A stretch of DNA of 64,000 bases from Thermomonas sp. (GTDB lineage: Bacteria; Pseudomonadota; Gammaproteobacteria; Xanthomonadales; Xanthomonadaceae): the NCBI RefSeq assembly GCF_020850895.1, contig NZ_JADZDS010000051.1, forward strand, positions 1 to 64,000. Reading direction: 5' to 3'. The notes beneath the pieces are model-generated. The model was not told where the DNA came from and did no database searches. It was given only the letters and a program-made list of their open reading frames with translations. Position numbers and translations under genes: made by a program. Shown here piece after piece: positions 9,950 to 17,784 of the stretch; positions within the stretch are counted from its first letter, which is position 1; every line of letters begins with the position of its first letter.

Positions 9950-10309
9950 TCATGATTGTGTGGTCTGCATCGGGGCCGCGTTGGCAGATTGCGCTTGCGC
10001 CAGCTCGCCGCGCAATTGTTCGATCTCACGCTCAAGGCGCAGGTATTCGCTTTGGCGCTGCTGCAGGAAGCGCGAGGCCGCAGAGAATTTTGCCTGGATG
10101 CCACTCGGGGTGAGGACATAGGCGTAGGCGCGCTTGTTGCCGCTGGTGCGGAAGTTGTTGACCTTGACCCAACCGCGCGCGATCAGGGCGCGCAGGCAGT
10201 AATTGGTCTTGCCCAGAGACAGGCCGAGTTCGTGCGCCAACTCGCGCTGGCTCAGTTCCGGGCGTTCGGCCAGGATGCGCAGCAGTTGCAGGCGCAGTTC
10301 GTCGTTCAT
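9950..10309 (-). CDS. EPS-associated MarR-type transcriptional regulator
   Basis: This 119-residue DNA-binding protein matches the small MarR-like regulators found in exopolysaccharide loci (TIGR04176-type). A winged helix-turn-helix occupies residues ~1-75: ELSQRELAHELGLSLGKTNY, then LRALIARGWVKVNNF and the wing motif NKRAYAYVLTP. A C-terminal coiled coil follows (LQQRQSEYLRLEREIEQLRG). It is the first gene after the ops element and the 240-nt repeat-rich leader, so it would be made only when RNA polymerase traverses that leader. Its target is not visible, but autoregulation of this locus is the simplest guess. Confidence 0.85.
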   Translation of the reverse strand: MNDELRLQLLRILAERPELSQRELAHELGLSLGKTNYCLRALIARGWVKVNNFRTSGNKRAYAYVLTPSGIQAKFSAASRFLQQRQSEYLRLEREIEQLRGELAQAQSANAAPMQTTQS

Positions 10310-10352
10310 GGGGTTGGATCAGGTGGGGCGGCTGTCATGACAATGAGAGCAA

Positions 10353-10386
10353 CGTCCATGGGTCCCCGCCTGCGCGGGGACGACGG
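10353..10386. repeat. REP-like palindrome (copy in MarR leader, nearest gene)
   Basis: CGTCCATGGGTCCCCGCCTG runs into CGCGGGGACGACGG, giving a strong hairpin with stem GTCCCCGC/GCGGGGAC. It belongs to the dispersed family with copies at 10418, 10491, 11358, 13777 and 32434. It lies in the untranslated leader between the ops element and the MarR gene. Confidence 0.75.
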
Positions 10387-10417
10387 CGCGCCTAGCACTC
10401 TCGAAGTTGCGGAACGT

Positions 10418-10447
10418 TGTGGGTCCCCGCCTGCGCGGGGACGACGG
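10418..10447. repeat. REP-like palindrome (second copy in MarR leader)
   Basis: GTGGGTCCCCGCCTGCGCGG followed by GGACGACGG is nearly identical to the copy at 10353 and in the same orientation. The centres are about 60 bp apart. Confidence 0.75.
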
Positions 10448-10490
10448 GGTGTGGAACGAGGATACCGTCGGGGCATACTGGACACTTTCC

Positions 10491-10525
10491 ACCGTCATGC
10501 CCGCGAAGGCGGGCATCCATGGACG
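10491..10525. repeat. REP-like palindrome (third copy, opposite orientation)
   Basis: ACCGTCATGCCCGCGAAGGC followed by GGGCATCCATGGACG is the family element read on the other strand. With the two preceding copies it makes a cluster of three palindromes within 175 bp. Head-to-head pairs of this kind resemble the BIME arrangement of REP elements. Confidence 0.75.
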
Positions 10526-10545
10526 TTTCCGGCGCAAGAATCAGA

Positions 10546-10557
10546 CACGCTACCGCC
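10546..10557 (-). promoter_or_regulatory. ops/JUMPstart element for RfaH recruitment
   Basis: The minus strand reads GGCGGTAGCGTG, preceded by two bases AG that extend it to AGGGCGGTAGCGTG. This matches the ops core of E. coli JUMPstart sequences, where paused RNA polymerase recruits RfaH. It is on the same strand as the MarR-galE-wzm-wzt genes and about 237 nt upstream of the first start codon. It lies directly downstream of an rfaH gene. Just upstream, GCTATCG can pair with CGGTAGC (one G-T), so the element may sit in a hairpin. Its function is inferred from the match and position. Confidence 0.75.
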
Positions 10558-10634
10558 CTGCGATAGCGGCCATTTCGCTGGGCCGACGTACTTGGCATTT
10601 CGCGCACCTTGGCCTTTGACCTCGGTACGCTCCT

Positions 10635-10655
10635 ACAAAATCCCACCAAGGTGGG
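10635..10655 (-). terminator. Intrinsic terminator after rfaH
   Basis: Read on the minus strand, CCCACC-TT-GGTGGG begins immediately after the rfaH stop codon and is followed by ATTTTGT. The stem is short but GC-rich. It would separate rfaH transcription from the ops-controlled operon downstream, or attenuate it. Confidence 0.6.
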
Positions 10656-11159
10656 TCAAATCCTGGCTGCCACCTGCTGCCTCGGCAGCACCACTTCACG
10701 CACGCTGCCCAGAAGCTCCACCAGCATTCGCACCCGGTCCACGCCGTCGGTCGACAGGAAGATCGCCGCGATGCCCGACAACGGCCCCTCACTGATCCGC
10801 ACCGGCGTCCCCGGCACCCAAGCCGGCGCATCGAGCCGCACCATGCCATCGCCGGGATCGAGCCGGGACTGGATGTGTTCGATCACCGCGTCCGGCACCC
10901 TTGCCGGCGTGCCACCGAAGCGCACCAGGCCGAGGGAACCGCGGGTCGAGCGCACCGGCGCCAGCGATTCCGTTTCCGGATCGGCGCGCAGGAACAGGTA
11001 ATTCGGAAACAGGCATTCGATGCGTTCACGCATTCCGGTTGCATCGCGCCGGCTGCGTCGAACGCGCGGCCACAGACAGGTGTAGCCTTGCCGCTGAAGA
11101 TTGTCGAAGGCAACCGCTTCCGCCCTCGGTTTGGTCAGGACCGCAAACCAAGATTGCAC
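10656..11159 (-). CDS. rfaH: RfaH-type transcription antiterminator (NusG paralogue)
   Basis: This protein binds RNA polymerase paused at an ops site and keeps it from terminating through long polysaccharide operons. It has 167 residues, close to E. coli RfaH (162). The NGN domain is recognisable in WFAVLTKPRAEAVAFDNL, LWPRVRRSRRDATG and CLFPNYLFLRAD. A C-terminal KOW-type segment follows (PVRISEGPLSGIAAIFLSTD). The start is the GTG at 11159, preceded by AGGGAA. The gene has its own promoter-like region with a CRP/Clp-type site and is followed by a terminator and then an ops element. This local regulator-target pairing strongly supports the RfaH call over plain NusG. Confidence 0.93.
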   Translation of the reverse strand: MQSWFAVLTKPRAEAVAFDNLQRQGYTCLWPRVRRSRRDATGMRERIECLFPNYLFLRADPETESLAPVRSTRGSLGLVRFGGTPARVPDAVIEHIQSRLDPGDGMVRLDAPAWVPGTPVRISEGPLSGIAAIFLSTDGVDRVRMLVELLGSVREVVLPRQQVAARI

Positions 11160-11171
11160 GCCGTGTTCCCT

Positions 11172-11194
11172 ATGCGTTCAATGCGTGAACGCAT
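11172..11194. promoter_or_regulatory. Inverted repeat in the rfaH 5' region
   Basis: ATGCGTTCA-ATGCG-TGAACGCAT is a perfect palindrome with 9-bp arms and a 5-bp spacer. It lies 13 nt upstream of the rfaH GTG and abuts the predicted -10 box, so it could be an operator or a 5'UTR hairpin. No regulator is assigned. Confidence 0.5.
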
Positions 11195-11221
11195 CCTAAC
11201 GGAGCGTGATGCGGATCACAA
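11193..11221 (-). promoter_or_regulatory. Predicted rfaH promoter with CRP/Clp-like site
   Basis: On the minus strand a -35-like TTGTGA (11216-11221) and a -10-like TAGGAT (11193-11198) are separated by 17 bp. The sequence TGTGA-TCCGCA-TCACG at 11205-11220 matches 9 of 10 conserved bases of the CRP consensus TGTGA-N6-TCACA and overlaps the -35 box. Xanthomonads use the CRP homologue Clp to control exopolysaccharide genes. Overlap with the -35 would favour repression or a class II-like arrangement; this is inference. Confidence 0.5.
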
Positions 11222-11357
11222 GTCCCAAGGATAGCTGAACTCATCGCCCCCAGCGTCATCCCCGCACCGCTTCTGACACACGGATATCTGTCCTAGGCGG
11301 GCATCCAAGGACACTTTCCGTTCGGTCCGACATTCACAAAGATCAAGCAAGATCCAA

Positions 11358-11388
11358 CGTCCATGGACCCCCGCTTGCGCGGGGACGA
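11358..11388. repeat. REP-like palindrome between rfaH and the decarboxylase gene
   Basis: CGTCCATGGACCCCCGCTTG continues into CGCGGGGACGA, another member of the palindromic family. A related but diverged pair of half-sites (CGTCATCCCCGC at about 11257 and GGCGGGCATCCAAGGAC near 11297) lies just before it. The rest of 11222-11435 shows no gene. Confidence 0.7.
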
Positions 11389-11435
11389 CAAGCTGTTTGC
11401 CTGCAAGGGGATGACAGGACTTGTTCAGCGTTACC

Positions 11436-12413
11436 CTACGCTGTCGTGGTCGCACTCCGCCCGGCCAAGAGCCCGTCGAAATAGGCAATCGTCCGGGTCA
11501 GCCCCTCCTCCAACGCCACTTGTGGCTGCCAGCCGAGCTTCGATTGCGCGATTGTGATATCCGGCTTGCGCTGCATCGGATCGTCGGCGGGCAGTGGCTT
11601 GAACTCCAGCTTCGAGGCCGAGCCGGTCAAGGCGATCACCTGTTCGGCAAGCTGGCGAATGGTGAACTCACCCGGGTTGCCGAGATTGACCGGGCCGGTG
11701 AAGCCGGGCGGTGTGTCCATCAGGCGCAGGAAGCCTTCGACCAGGTCATCGACGTAGCAGAACGAGCGCGTCTGCTGGCCTTCGCCGTAGATGGTGATCG
11801 GATCGCCGCGCAGGGCCTGGACGATGAAGTTCGACACCACCCGGCCATCATTGGGATGCATCCGCGGGCCGTAGGTGTTGAAGATGCGCGCGACCTTGAT
11901 GTCCAGCCCGTGCTGGCGGTGGTAATCGAAGAACAGGGTTTCGGCGCAGCGCTTGCCTTCGTCGTAGCAGCTGCGAATGCCGATCGGGTTGACGTTGCCC
12001 CAGTAGTCTTCGGTCTGCGGATGCACGCTGGGATCGCCATAGACCTCGCTGGTCGAGGCCTGGAAGATCCGGCAGCGCAGGCGCTTGGCGAGGCCGAGCA
12101 TGTTGATCGCGCCATGCACCGAGGTCTTGGTGGTCTGTACTGGGTCATGCTGGTAGTGAATCGGCGAGGCCGGACAGGCGAGATTGAAGATCGCGTCGGC
12201 TTCGAGGTAGAGCGGGAAGGTGACGTCGTGGCGGACGAACTCGAAGCGCGGGTGGCCGTGCAGGTGCTCGATGTTGCGTTTGCTGCCGGTGAACAGGTTG
12301 TCGACGCAGATCACTTCGTCGCCGCGTTCCAGCAGACGATCGATCAGGTGCGAGCCTAAGAACCCTGCCCCACCGGTCACCAGCACGCGCTGGCGCGCTT
12401 CGTAATTGCGCAT
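11436..12413 (-). CDS. UDP-glucuronate decarboxylase (UXS-like extended SDR)
   Basis: It would convert UDP-glucuronate to UDP-xylose in the cytosol, using tightly bound NAD. The 325 residues contain [19 protein letters not shown], the UXS-diagnostic [32 protein letters not shown] and [15 protein letters not shown] with the YxxxK pair. [20 protein letters not shown] and [12 protein letters not shown] complete the family pattern. It follows the nucleotide-sugar dehydrogenase by two bases. Since that dehydrogenase looks like the UDP-HexNAc type, the UDP-glucuronate may come from a Ugd encoded elsewhere, or the dehydrogenase may have broader specificity. Confidence 0.9.
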   Translation of the reverse strand: MRNYEARQRVLVTGGAGFLGSHLIDRLLERGDEVICVDNLFTGSKRNIEHLHGHPRFEFVRHDVTFPLYLEADAIFNLACPASPIHYQHDPVQTTKTSVHGAINMLGLAKRLRCRIFQASTSEVYGDPSVHPQTEDYWGNVNPIGIRSCYDEGKRCAETLFFDYHRQHGLDIKVARIFNTYGPRMHPNDGRVVSNFIVQALRGDPITIYGEGQQTRSFCYVDDLVEGFLRLMDTPPGFTGPVNLGNPGEFTIRQLAEQVIALTGSASKLEFKPLPADDPMQRKPDITIAQSKLGWQPQVALEEGLTRTIAYFDGLLAGRSATTTA

Positions 12414-12415
12414 CC

Positions 12416-13726
12416 TTACAGCCTCCCGTCCACGGCGTCGCGTGGCAATGCGGATTTCACGTCGAAGATCACGCAGTCGGGCTTGCCGAAGGCGCGGATG
12501 CCGCTGCTTCCCAGCGCGATGAACTGGCGATGGGCGGCGGCAACGATCACGGCATCGTAGCGACCCGGCTGCGGCTGCGCCAGCACGTCGAGCCCGTATT
12601 CGTGGCGCGCTTCGGCCGCGTCCACCCAGGGATCGTGGACATCCACCTGCATGTGGTAGCCGCGCAGGGTGTCAATGATGTCGACCACGCGGGTGTTGCG
12701 CAGATCCGGGCAGTTTTCCTTGAAGGCAAGCCCCAGCACCAGCACGCGCGCGCCGATCGGGTTGATGGCCTTTTGCAGCATCAGTTTCAGGGTCTGGTCG
12801 GCAACGAACGGCCCCATGCTGTCATTGGTGCGACGGCCGGCGAGGATGACCTGCGGGTGGTGGCCGACTTCCTGCGCCTTGTGGGTGAGGTAATACGGGT
12901 CCACGCCGATGCAGTGGCCGCCCACCAGCCCCGGCCGGAACGGCAGGAAGTTCCATTTGGTGCCGGCGGCTTCGAGCACATCGAGGGTATCGATGCCGAG
13001 CTTGTGGAACAGGATCGACAGGTCATTGACCAAAGCGATATTGAGGTCGCGCTGGGTGTTCTCGATCACCTTGGCGGCTTCGGCCACCTTGATCGACGGC
13101 GCCTTGTGGGTGCCGGCAATGACAATGCTGGCATAGAGCGCGTCGACGAAATCGGCGGTGACCGGCGTCGAGCCCGAGGTGACCTTCTTGATGGTGGTGA
13201 CCCGGTGGGCCTTGTCGCCGGGGTTGATGCGCTCGGGGGAGTAGCCGATGGCGAAGCTGCCCTGCCCTGCGTTCGGATCCGAGCAGACGGCCGCCTCGTA
13301 ACGCAAGCCGGACACGCGCTCCAGGATCGGCACACAGACTTCCTCGGTGCAGCCGGGATACACGGTGGATTCGAAGATCACCGTATCGCCGGCGGACAGC
13401 ACGCGGCCCAGCGCTTCGCTGGCCTTGATCAGCGGAGTGAGATCGGGACGCTTGGCCGCATCGATCGGGGTCGGCACGGTGACGATGTAGACGTTGCGAT
13501 CGCGCAGGTCATCGAGGTTGGCGGTGTAGCGCAGGCGCCCTGAGGCCGCCAGTTCCTCCGCCGTCACTTCCAGCGTGCGGTCGTGCCCGCGGCGCAGCTC
13601 TTCGATGCGCCCGCCATCGAGATCGTAGCCGAAGGTATCGAACTGCTTGCCGAATTCGACCGCCAATGGCAGGCCGACGTAGCCGAGGCCGACGATGGCG
13701 ATGCGGGCGTTGACGAGTGATGGCAT
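12416..13726 (-). CDS. Nucleotide-sugar 6-dehydrogenase (TviB/WbpO-like)
   Basis: It performs the four-electron, NAD-dependent oxidation of a UDP-sugar to a UDP-uronic acid. The 436 residues begin with [19 protein letters not shown] (Rossmann fold). They continue with [35 protein letters not shown] and [17 protein letters not shown]-like segments. The catalytic Cys lies in [15 protein letters not shown], followed by [19 protein letters not shown]. This set matches Vi-antigen TviB/WbpO proteins acting on UDP-GlcNAc or UDP-GalNAc more than Ugd. WecB elsewhere in the locus could make it a UDP-ManNAc dehydrogenase partner, but sequence alone does not decide this. Confidence 0.9.
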   Translation of the reverse strand: MPSLVNARIAIVGLGYVGLPLAVEFGKQFDTFGYDLDGGRIEELRRGHDRTLEVTAEELAASGRLRYTANLDDLRDRNVYIVTVPTPIDAAKRPDLTPLIKASEALGRVLSAGDTVIFESTVYPGCTEEVCVPILERVSGLRYEAAVCSDPNAGQGSFAIGYSPERINPGDKAHRVTTIKKVTSGSTPVTADFVDALYASIVIAGTHKAPSIKVAEAAKVIENTQRDLNIALVNDLSILFHKLGIDTLDVLEAAGTKWNFLPFRPGLVGGHCIGVDPYYLTHKAQEVGHHPQVILAGRRTNDSMGPFVADQTLKLMLQKAINPIGARVLVLGLAFKENCPDLRNTRVVDIIDTLRGYHMQVDVHDPWVDAAEARHEYGLDVLAQPQPGRYDAVIVAAAHRQFIALGSSGIRAFGKPDCVIFDVKSALPRDAVDGRL

Positions 13727-13776
13727 CTCTGGGGCTTTCGTGAAGTCGGAAGCTGTCTATTTTGCGGCAAAGTCTC

Positions 13777-13806
13777 AATGGATGCCGGCGTGCGCCGGCA
13801 GGACGG
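13777..13806. repeat. REP-like palindrome upstream of the dehydrogenase gene
   Basis: CAATGGATGCCGGCGTGCGC followed by CGGCAGGACGG is a diverged member of the palindromic family (stem GCCGGCG/CGCCGGC). It lies in the 125-bp gap between the O-acyltransferase and the dehydrogenase. Confidence 0.65.
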
Positions 13807-13851
13807 GACATGAGCAATTCGCGCCCCTCGGCCTTTGGCCTCGATGCGCGC

Positions 13852-15856
13852 CTACGGTGCGTGACGGACAGGAACAGCCGTCTGCAACGCTTGCGCAAGC
13901 AAGGGGCGCAAGCGCATGGCGCCGGCCACGGTGAGGTGGTGGCTGTCCGAATAGAGGACGTCGCCCTCCAGCACGCCGGGGCAGAAATCGCGGGTGCACA
14001 GTGCCGGCAGCGGATCCAGCAGTTGCACGCCCGGCACTTTGCCGGCCTGCGCGATCATGTCCCGAGCGGCACGCCGGTCCGCCTCCACCTCTGCACGCGG
14101 ACGGCCGCACTGCGCCTCGGGGCGACGCGCCAGACAGGCCGGCACCTCATGGCGCTGGTCGGGCTTCGGTTCGATCAGGACGACCCGCAAACCGGCCCGT
14201 GTCAGTTGCACGATCGCCTTGTTCAATGCAACCGTGGCGGCGCGCAGCGCTTCCGGCGTTTTCACGTAGGCCGGCCAATGCGCCTCCATCACCACGGCGG
14301 TCAACCCACTGCGACGCAGGCGCAGCGCTTCAGCCAGCACGTCGGCATTGAATTTTTCGCAGCCACCATCCAGGCCGCTGCCGCGTGGAAATTGGATACC
14401 CGCCAGCGTGATCGCAAAACCGGGAAGTGGGGGACATTCCGGCAGGTAACGAATACGCATGACCGCCCCACGATTCCGCGTTATCGCTTCAACCATCACC
14501 GCCAATGCATCGGTATGCGAATCCCCCCACAGCAGGAGGGCAGGAGCGCCATCACGCGGGGGGGGGGGTGCAGCTTTCATTGGCCTGCAACGTGCCGCCA
14601 TATGGGCGTCCCTGTGCGCAATCCGTGCGTGATTTGCGCATCTCCGACAGCGCCACCTGCAACGCCGCCTGCCCCGCATCCCCGCGCCAGCCCAGCCGCG
14701 ACCACGCGCCCAAGCCGCCGGCCAGACCCATGACCAACGCACAGCCCGCAAAACCGACGACGAAGGCGCGCTTGCGCGTGGCCATCAGTGGGTACTGCTT
14801 GCGCCGCAGCGGATTTTCGACATATCGATAGGTCAACCACGCCAGCACGAAGGCCAGAACGCAAATCCCGGCAACGGCCCATGGCCCGATTTCGTCCAGC
14901 GTCTCCAGCCGCGCCACCACCAGCAGCGGCCAGTGCCACAGGTACAGCGAATACGACAGCAGCCCGATGAACACCATCGGCCGCAGGGTCAGCCAGCGCG
15001 TGCACCAGCCGCGCTCATTGTGTTCACCGCCGAGGATCACCAGCGCCGCGCCCAGCGCAGGGATCCCCGCGCGCCAGCCGGGGAACGGCGTTTCGCCTTC
15101 AACGAACGTCACGCAGGCCCAGGCAATCGCTGCCAACCCCAGCAGCGCCAGCGGCTGCGCCAGCGGGAGCGGCGCGCTGCGGCGGCGAATCAGGAAAAAC
15201 GCCAGCCCGCCGATCGCGAATTCCCAGGCCCGCGTCGGCGAGCCGAAGAAGGCAAATTCCGGATGGGTTTGGGTGGTGACGACCGAGAGCACCAGTGACG
15301 CCAGCCCGACCAAGGCCAGCGTGAGTGCCGCTGCGCGATCCGGGTCGCTTCCGCGCCGCTTGGCCCAACGTGAAGCCAGCAGCAGCAGGGCCGGCCAGAC
15401 CAGATAGAACTGTTCCTCGACCGACAGCGACCAGGTGTGCAGCAGCGGTTGGGCCGCCGCCGGCGCATCGAAATAGCCCCCGGTGGCGTGGGCGAACCAG
15501 ACGTTGGAGCCCAGCAGCAAGGTAGCGATGGCCGACTTGGCCAAGCCCTGCTGCTCGCCCCCGATCGGCACCAGGAACACCGTGCCCAGCGCCAAGGTGA
15601 CCGCCAGCACCAGCAACAGCGCCGGCGCCAAGCGCCGCACCCGGCGTTCGTAGAAGCCGGCCAGCGAGATATCGCCGCGGGTCTCGAACTCGCGCAGCAG
15701 CAGGCCCGTGATCAGAAAGCCCGATACCACGAAGAACACGTCCACACCGACGTAGCCGCCCGGCAGCCACGGCAGCCCGGCATGGAAGGCCACCACCGCC
15801 AACACCGCCACCGCGCGCAGACCGTCAATGTGGCGGCGGTAGGAAAGCTCAGCCAT
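13852..15856 (-). pseudogene. O-acyltransferase (acyltransferase-3 + SGNH), frameshifted at poly-C
   Basis: In one frame this would be a ~667-residue membrane enzyme that O-acetylates the polysaccharide. The N-terminal part (15856 to the tract) has HIDGLRAVAVLAVVAFHAGL, GVDVFFVVSGFLITG, SLSVEEQFYLVWP and about ten membrane helices, all typical of acyltransferase-3. The C-terminal part after the tract has LLLWGDSHTDALA and LYSDSHHLTVAGA, an SGNH domain with its GDS serine and D-x-x-H pair. A run of 11 C on the coding strand (14558-14568) throws the frame off and ends translation at 14552. One C fewer, or two more, restores it. Slipped-strand phase variation is plausible, but sequencing error is not excluded. 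Confidence 0.85.
14558..14568. repeat. Homopolymer tract of 11 G/C inside the O-acyltransferase
   Basis: Eleven consecutive G on the plus strand (C on the coding strand) lie at the junction between the membrane acyltransferase and SGNH domains. It is the longest homopolymer I see in the window. Length changes here would switch the SGNH domain on and off. Confidence 0.9.
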
Positions 15857-15939
15857 GCGATCTCATTGGCAGTCAGGCGGCAGGGTGTGATGGTAAAGCA
15901 AGAGCGCCCCTCGTCCAGCGCTGCGGCCACCGTCTCCCC

Positions 15940-16252
15940 GCAGGACGGAGAGAAGGAAAAGACCCTGCGGGCACGCCTGCCCACGCTTGCGGCCACCATC
16001 TCCCCGCAGGACAGGGAGAAGGAAAAGCAGGAGCATCGTGCGTTTGTCCCCCTCGCCCAGCTTGCGGGGAGAGAGTTTTCCGATCGCTAAAGTTTAGCGA
16101 CGTGCCGACTCCCTCTCCCCGCAGGACGGAGAGAAGGAAAAGCAGGAGCATCGTGCGTTTGTCTCCCTCGCCCTGCTTGCGGGGAGAGAGTTTTCCGGTC
16201 GCTAAGGTTTAGCGGCGTGCCGACTCCCTCTCCCCGCGTGCGGGGAGAGGGT
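15940..16252. repeat. 115-bp tandem repeat array in a gene-free gap
   Basis: The 439-bp gap before the O-antigen ligase gene has no credible gene. It holds two near-identical 115-bp units (16006-16120 and 16121-16235). Each runs from GCAGGACGGAGAGAAGGAAA through GAGCATCGTGCGTTTGTC and GCGGGGAGAGAGTTTTCC to CGTGCCGACTCCCTCTCCCC. A partial unit starts at 15940. The array ends in CTCTCCCCGCGTGCGGGGAGAG, a long palindrome. Both units end in CTCTCCCCGC, so they look like duplicated copies of that palindromic element. Confidence 0.8.
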
Positions 16253-16295
16253 TGGGATGAGGGGCAGAGAGATCGAGGTGAGGGGGCGCTTTGCG

Positions 16296-17681
16296 TCATC
16301 CAGACGCACGCGTTCGCTCGCGGCCACCCAGCTCATCCAGGCACGCAAACAGGATGCCGCCGAGCATGGCCACGGTCACCGCGAGCGCAGGGGTGCCGAG
16401 TGGGAAATCGACCCAGGAATGCACCAGCGTGACCGTGATCGCGGTCCAACAGCCGGCCGCCAGCACCGCAGCGGAGCGGCGGCCCTGCAGTTGCAGCAGG
16501 CGGTAGCCGGCCACGGCCAGGATGGCCAATCCCGCGGCGACGACGGCGACGGCCGGCAAACCGCCGACCAGCCACCATTGCGCAAATTCGTTGTGGGCGT
16601 GGTTGATGTATTGCGGAATCCACAGTTCCTTGGGCAGGTCGGTTTCGAACACCGGGGTGAAGCTGCCGGCGCCGCTGCCCCAAGGCAAATAGGACAGGCC
16701 GAGCTGGAAGGTCTTGGCGGCGATCACGAAGCGCGGGTCGGCGCCCGGCGCCGCTGCCAGCCACGGCAATGAGAGGGCTGCCGCAACCACCGCCAGCGCG
16801 GCCACCGCCACGACCAGCCAGGGGCGGCGCAGGGCGTGAGGCAAGCGGATGATGCCGGTCATCAGCAGGCTGCCGGCAAGCGCGGGGGCCAGCAGCGCGA
16901 TCCCGGCGCGCGAATGCGTCAGTTGGACAGCGCACAGGAACAAGACCGCCAAGCCTGACCAGACCAACGCCTGCAGTTCATGCCGGCGGGTACCCGGCCG
17001 CCGCCGGCGCCAGGCATCGACCGCGAGGCTCAGCGTCAGCACCATTGCGATGATCAGGGCCGTGGCGTGGTGGTTCTGATTGATGAACAGGCCGCCGAAC
17101 ATCACCGAACCATCCATCACCGGGTACAGGCGGGCGCGGCTGTCGATCGGTAGGCCCTGTTGCTGGAGGGCCAGCCCAAGGTTGGCCAGGGCCAGCAGGA
17201 CGATGCCGCCCAGCAGGACGCGCCGAAATCTGCGTGCGACCGCTAGACCGCCAAGAAATGCAGCCAAGGGCAGCAGCATCCGCCACAGCGATTGTTCGGT
17301 GGCAAAGGGCGACAGGCTCCAACGCAGATCCGGGGCGGCCACGTCTGCAGCCGCAAGATCCTGTGTCAGGCTCGCACGCGGTGCGCCGCTTCCCAGCCAT
17401 GCCGGCAGCGGCAGCAATTGCAGCGCGACCACCACCCATCCGGCCAGCATGATCACCAGCGCGGTGCGCAAGAGCCTGCTGGACGGCGGGGACTGCAGCA
17501 AGACGGCGGTTGCCGTCAGTAGCAAGGGTAGCGCCAGCAGCGCCAAGCCTTCGTCGTGCCAGCTGCGGTCTTGCACCACGCCGCCGAACAGCCAAGATGC
17601 GAACAGCAAGGCGACCGCGCACAGCGCAGCAAGCGCCAACGCTACGCGCTGGAACCTCGCCTCCGCCGCCAGCGCGATCAA
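16296..17681 (-). CDS. O-antigen ligase/polymerase family membrane protein
   Basis: This polytopic inner-membrane protein of 461 residues has about ten to twelve hydrophobic helices and belongs by pattern to the WaaL/Wzy/RfaL superfamily. A large periplasmic loop carries SYLPWGSGAGSFTPVFE and PQYINHAHNEFAQWWLVGG; the H-x-H-N-E-F/Y-x-Q motif is typical of these ligases and polymerases. Sequence does not separate Wzy polymerase from WaaL ligase. The start appears to be a TTG at 17681 with AGGAC about 9 nt upstream. A hairpin at 17713-17738 lies just before it. Confidence 0.85.
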   Translation of the reverse strand: MIALAAEARFQRVALALAALCAVALLFASWLFGGVVQDRSWHDEGLALLALPLLLTATAVLLQSPPSSRLLRTALVIMLAGWVVVALQLLPLPAWLGSGAPRASLTQDLAAADVAAPDLRWSLSPFATEQSLWRMLLPLAAFLGGLAVARRFRRVLLGGIVLLALANLGLALQQQGLPIDSRARLYPVMDGSVMFGGLFINQNHHATALIIAMVLTLSLAVDAWRRRRPGTRRHELQALVWSGLAVLFLCAVQLTHSRAGIALLAPALAGSLLMTGIIRLPHALRRPWLVVAVAALAVVAAALSLPWLAAAPGADPRFVIAAKTFQLGLSYLPWGSGAGSFTPVFETDLPKELWIPQYINHAHNEFAQWWLVGGLPAVAVVAAGLAILAVAGYRLLQLQGRRSAAVLAAGCWTAITVTLVHSWVDFPLGTPALAVTVAMLGGILFACLDELGGRERTRASG

Positions 17682-17702
17682 CCGAAGCGTCCTGCTGCCG
17701 GC

Positions 17703-17738
17703 TCAAAAGCGACGGGACAGGCCGTTCGACCTGTCCCG
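17703..17738 (-). terminator. Hairpin between the secreted-protein gene and the ligase gene
   Basis: On the minus strand CGGGACAGG and CCTGTCCCG form a perfect 9-bp stem with an 8-base loop, followed by TCGCTTTTGAG. The T-run is short, so it may only attenuate transcription or protect the upstream mRNA 3' end. It would limit expression of genes downstream of the Wza-Wzc module. Confidence 0.5.
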
Positions 17739-17784
17739 CTTGCCGCCGATTCGCGTTGGACGCACCTGAGTGCGCCGGCTGCGA

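Noticed and set aside
9950-10309. Exosortase/PEP-CTERM system suggested by the EPS-type MarR regulator
   Set aside because: No exosortase-like membrane protein or PEP-CTERM sorting signal was found among the genes of the window. The C-terminal hydrophobic segment of the 141-residue protein lacks the PEP motif.
10353-10525. Three similar palindromes considered as a CRISPR array
   Set aside because: Spacing is irregular, one copy is inverted, the units diverge and no cas gene is present. They fit REP-like elements better.
12530-13543. A 337-codon plus-strand frame opposite the nucleotide-sugar dehydrogenase
   Set aside because: Repetitive His/Gly/Val composition and full overlap with a strongly supported gene mark it as a shadow.
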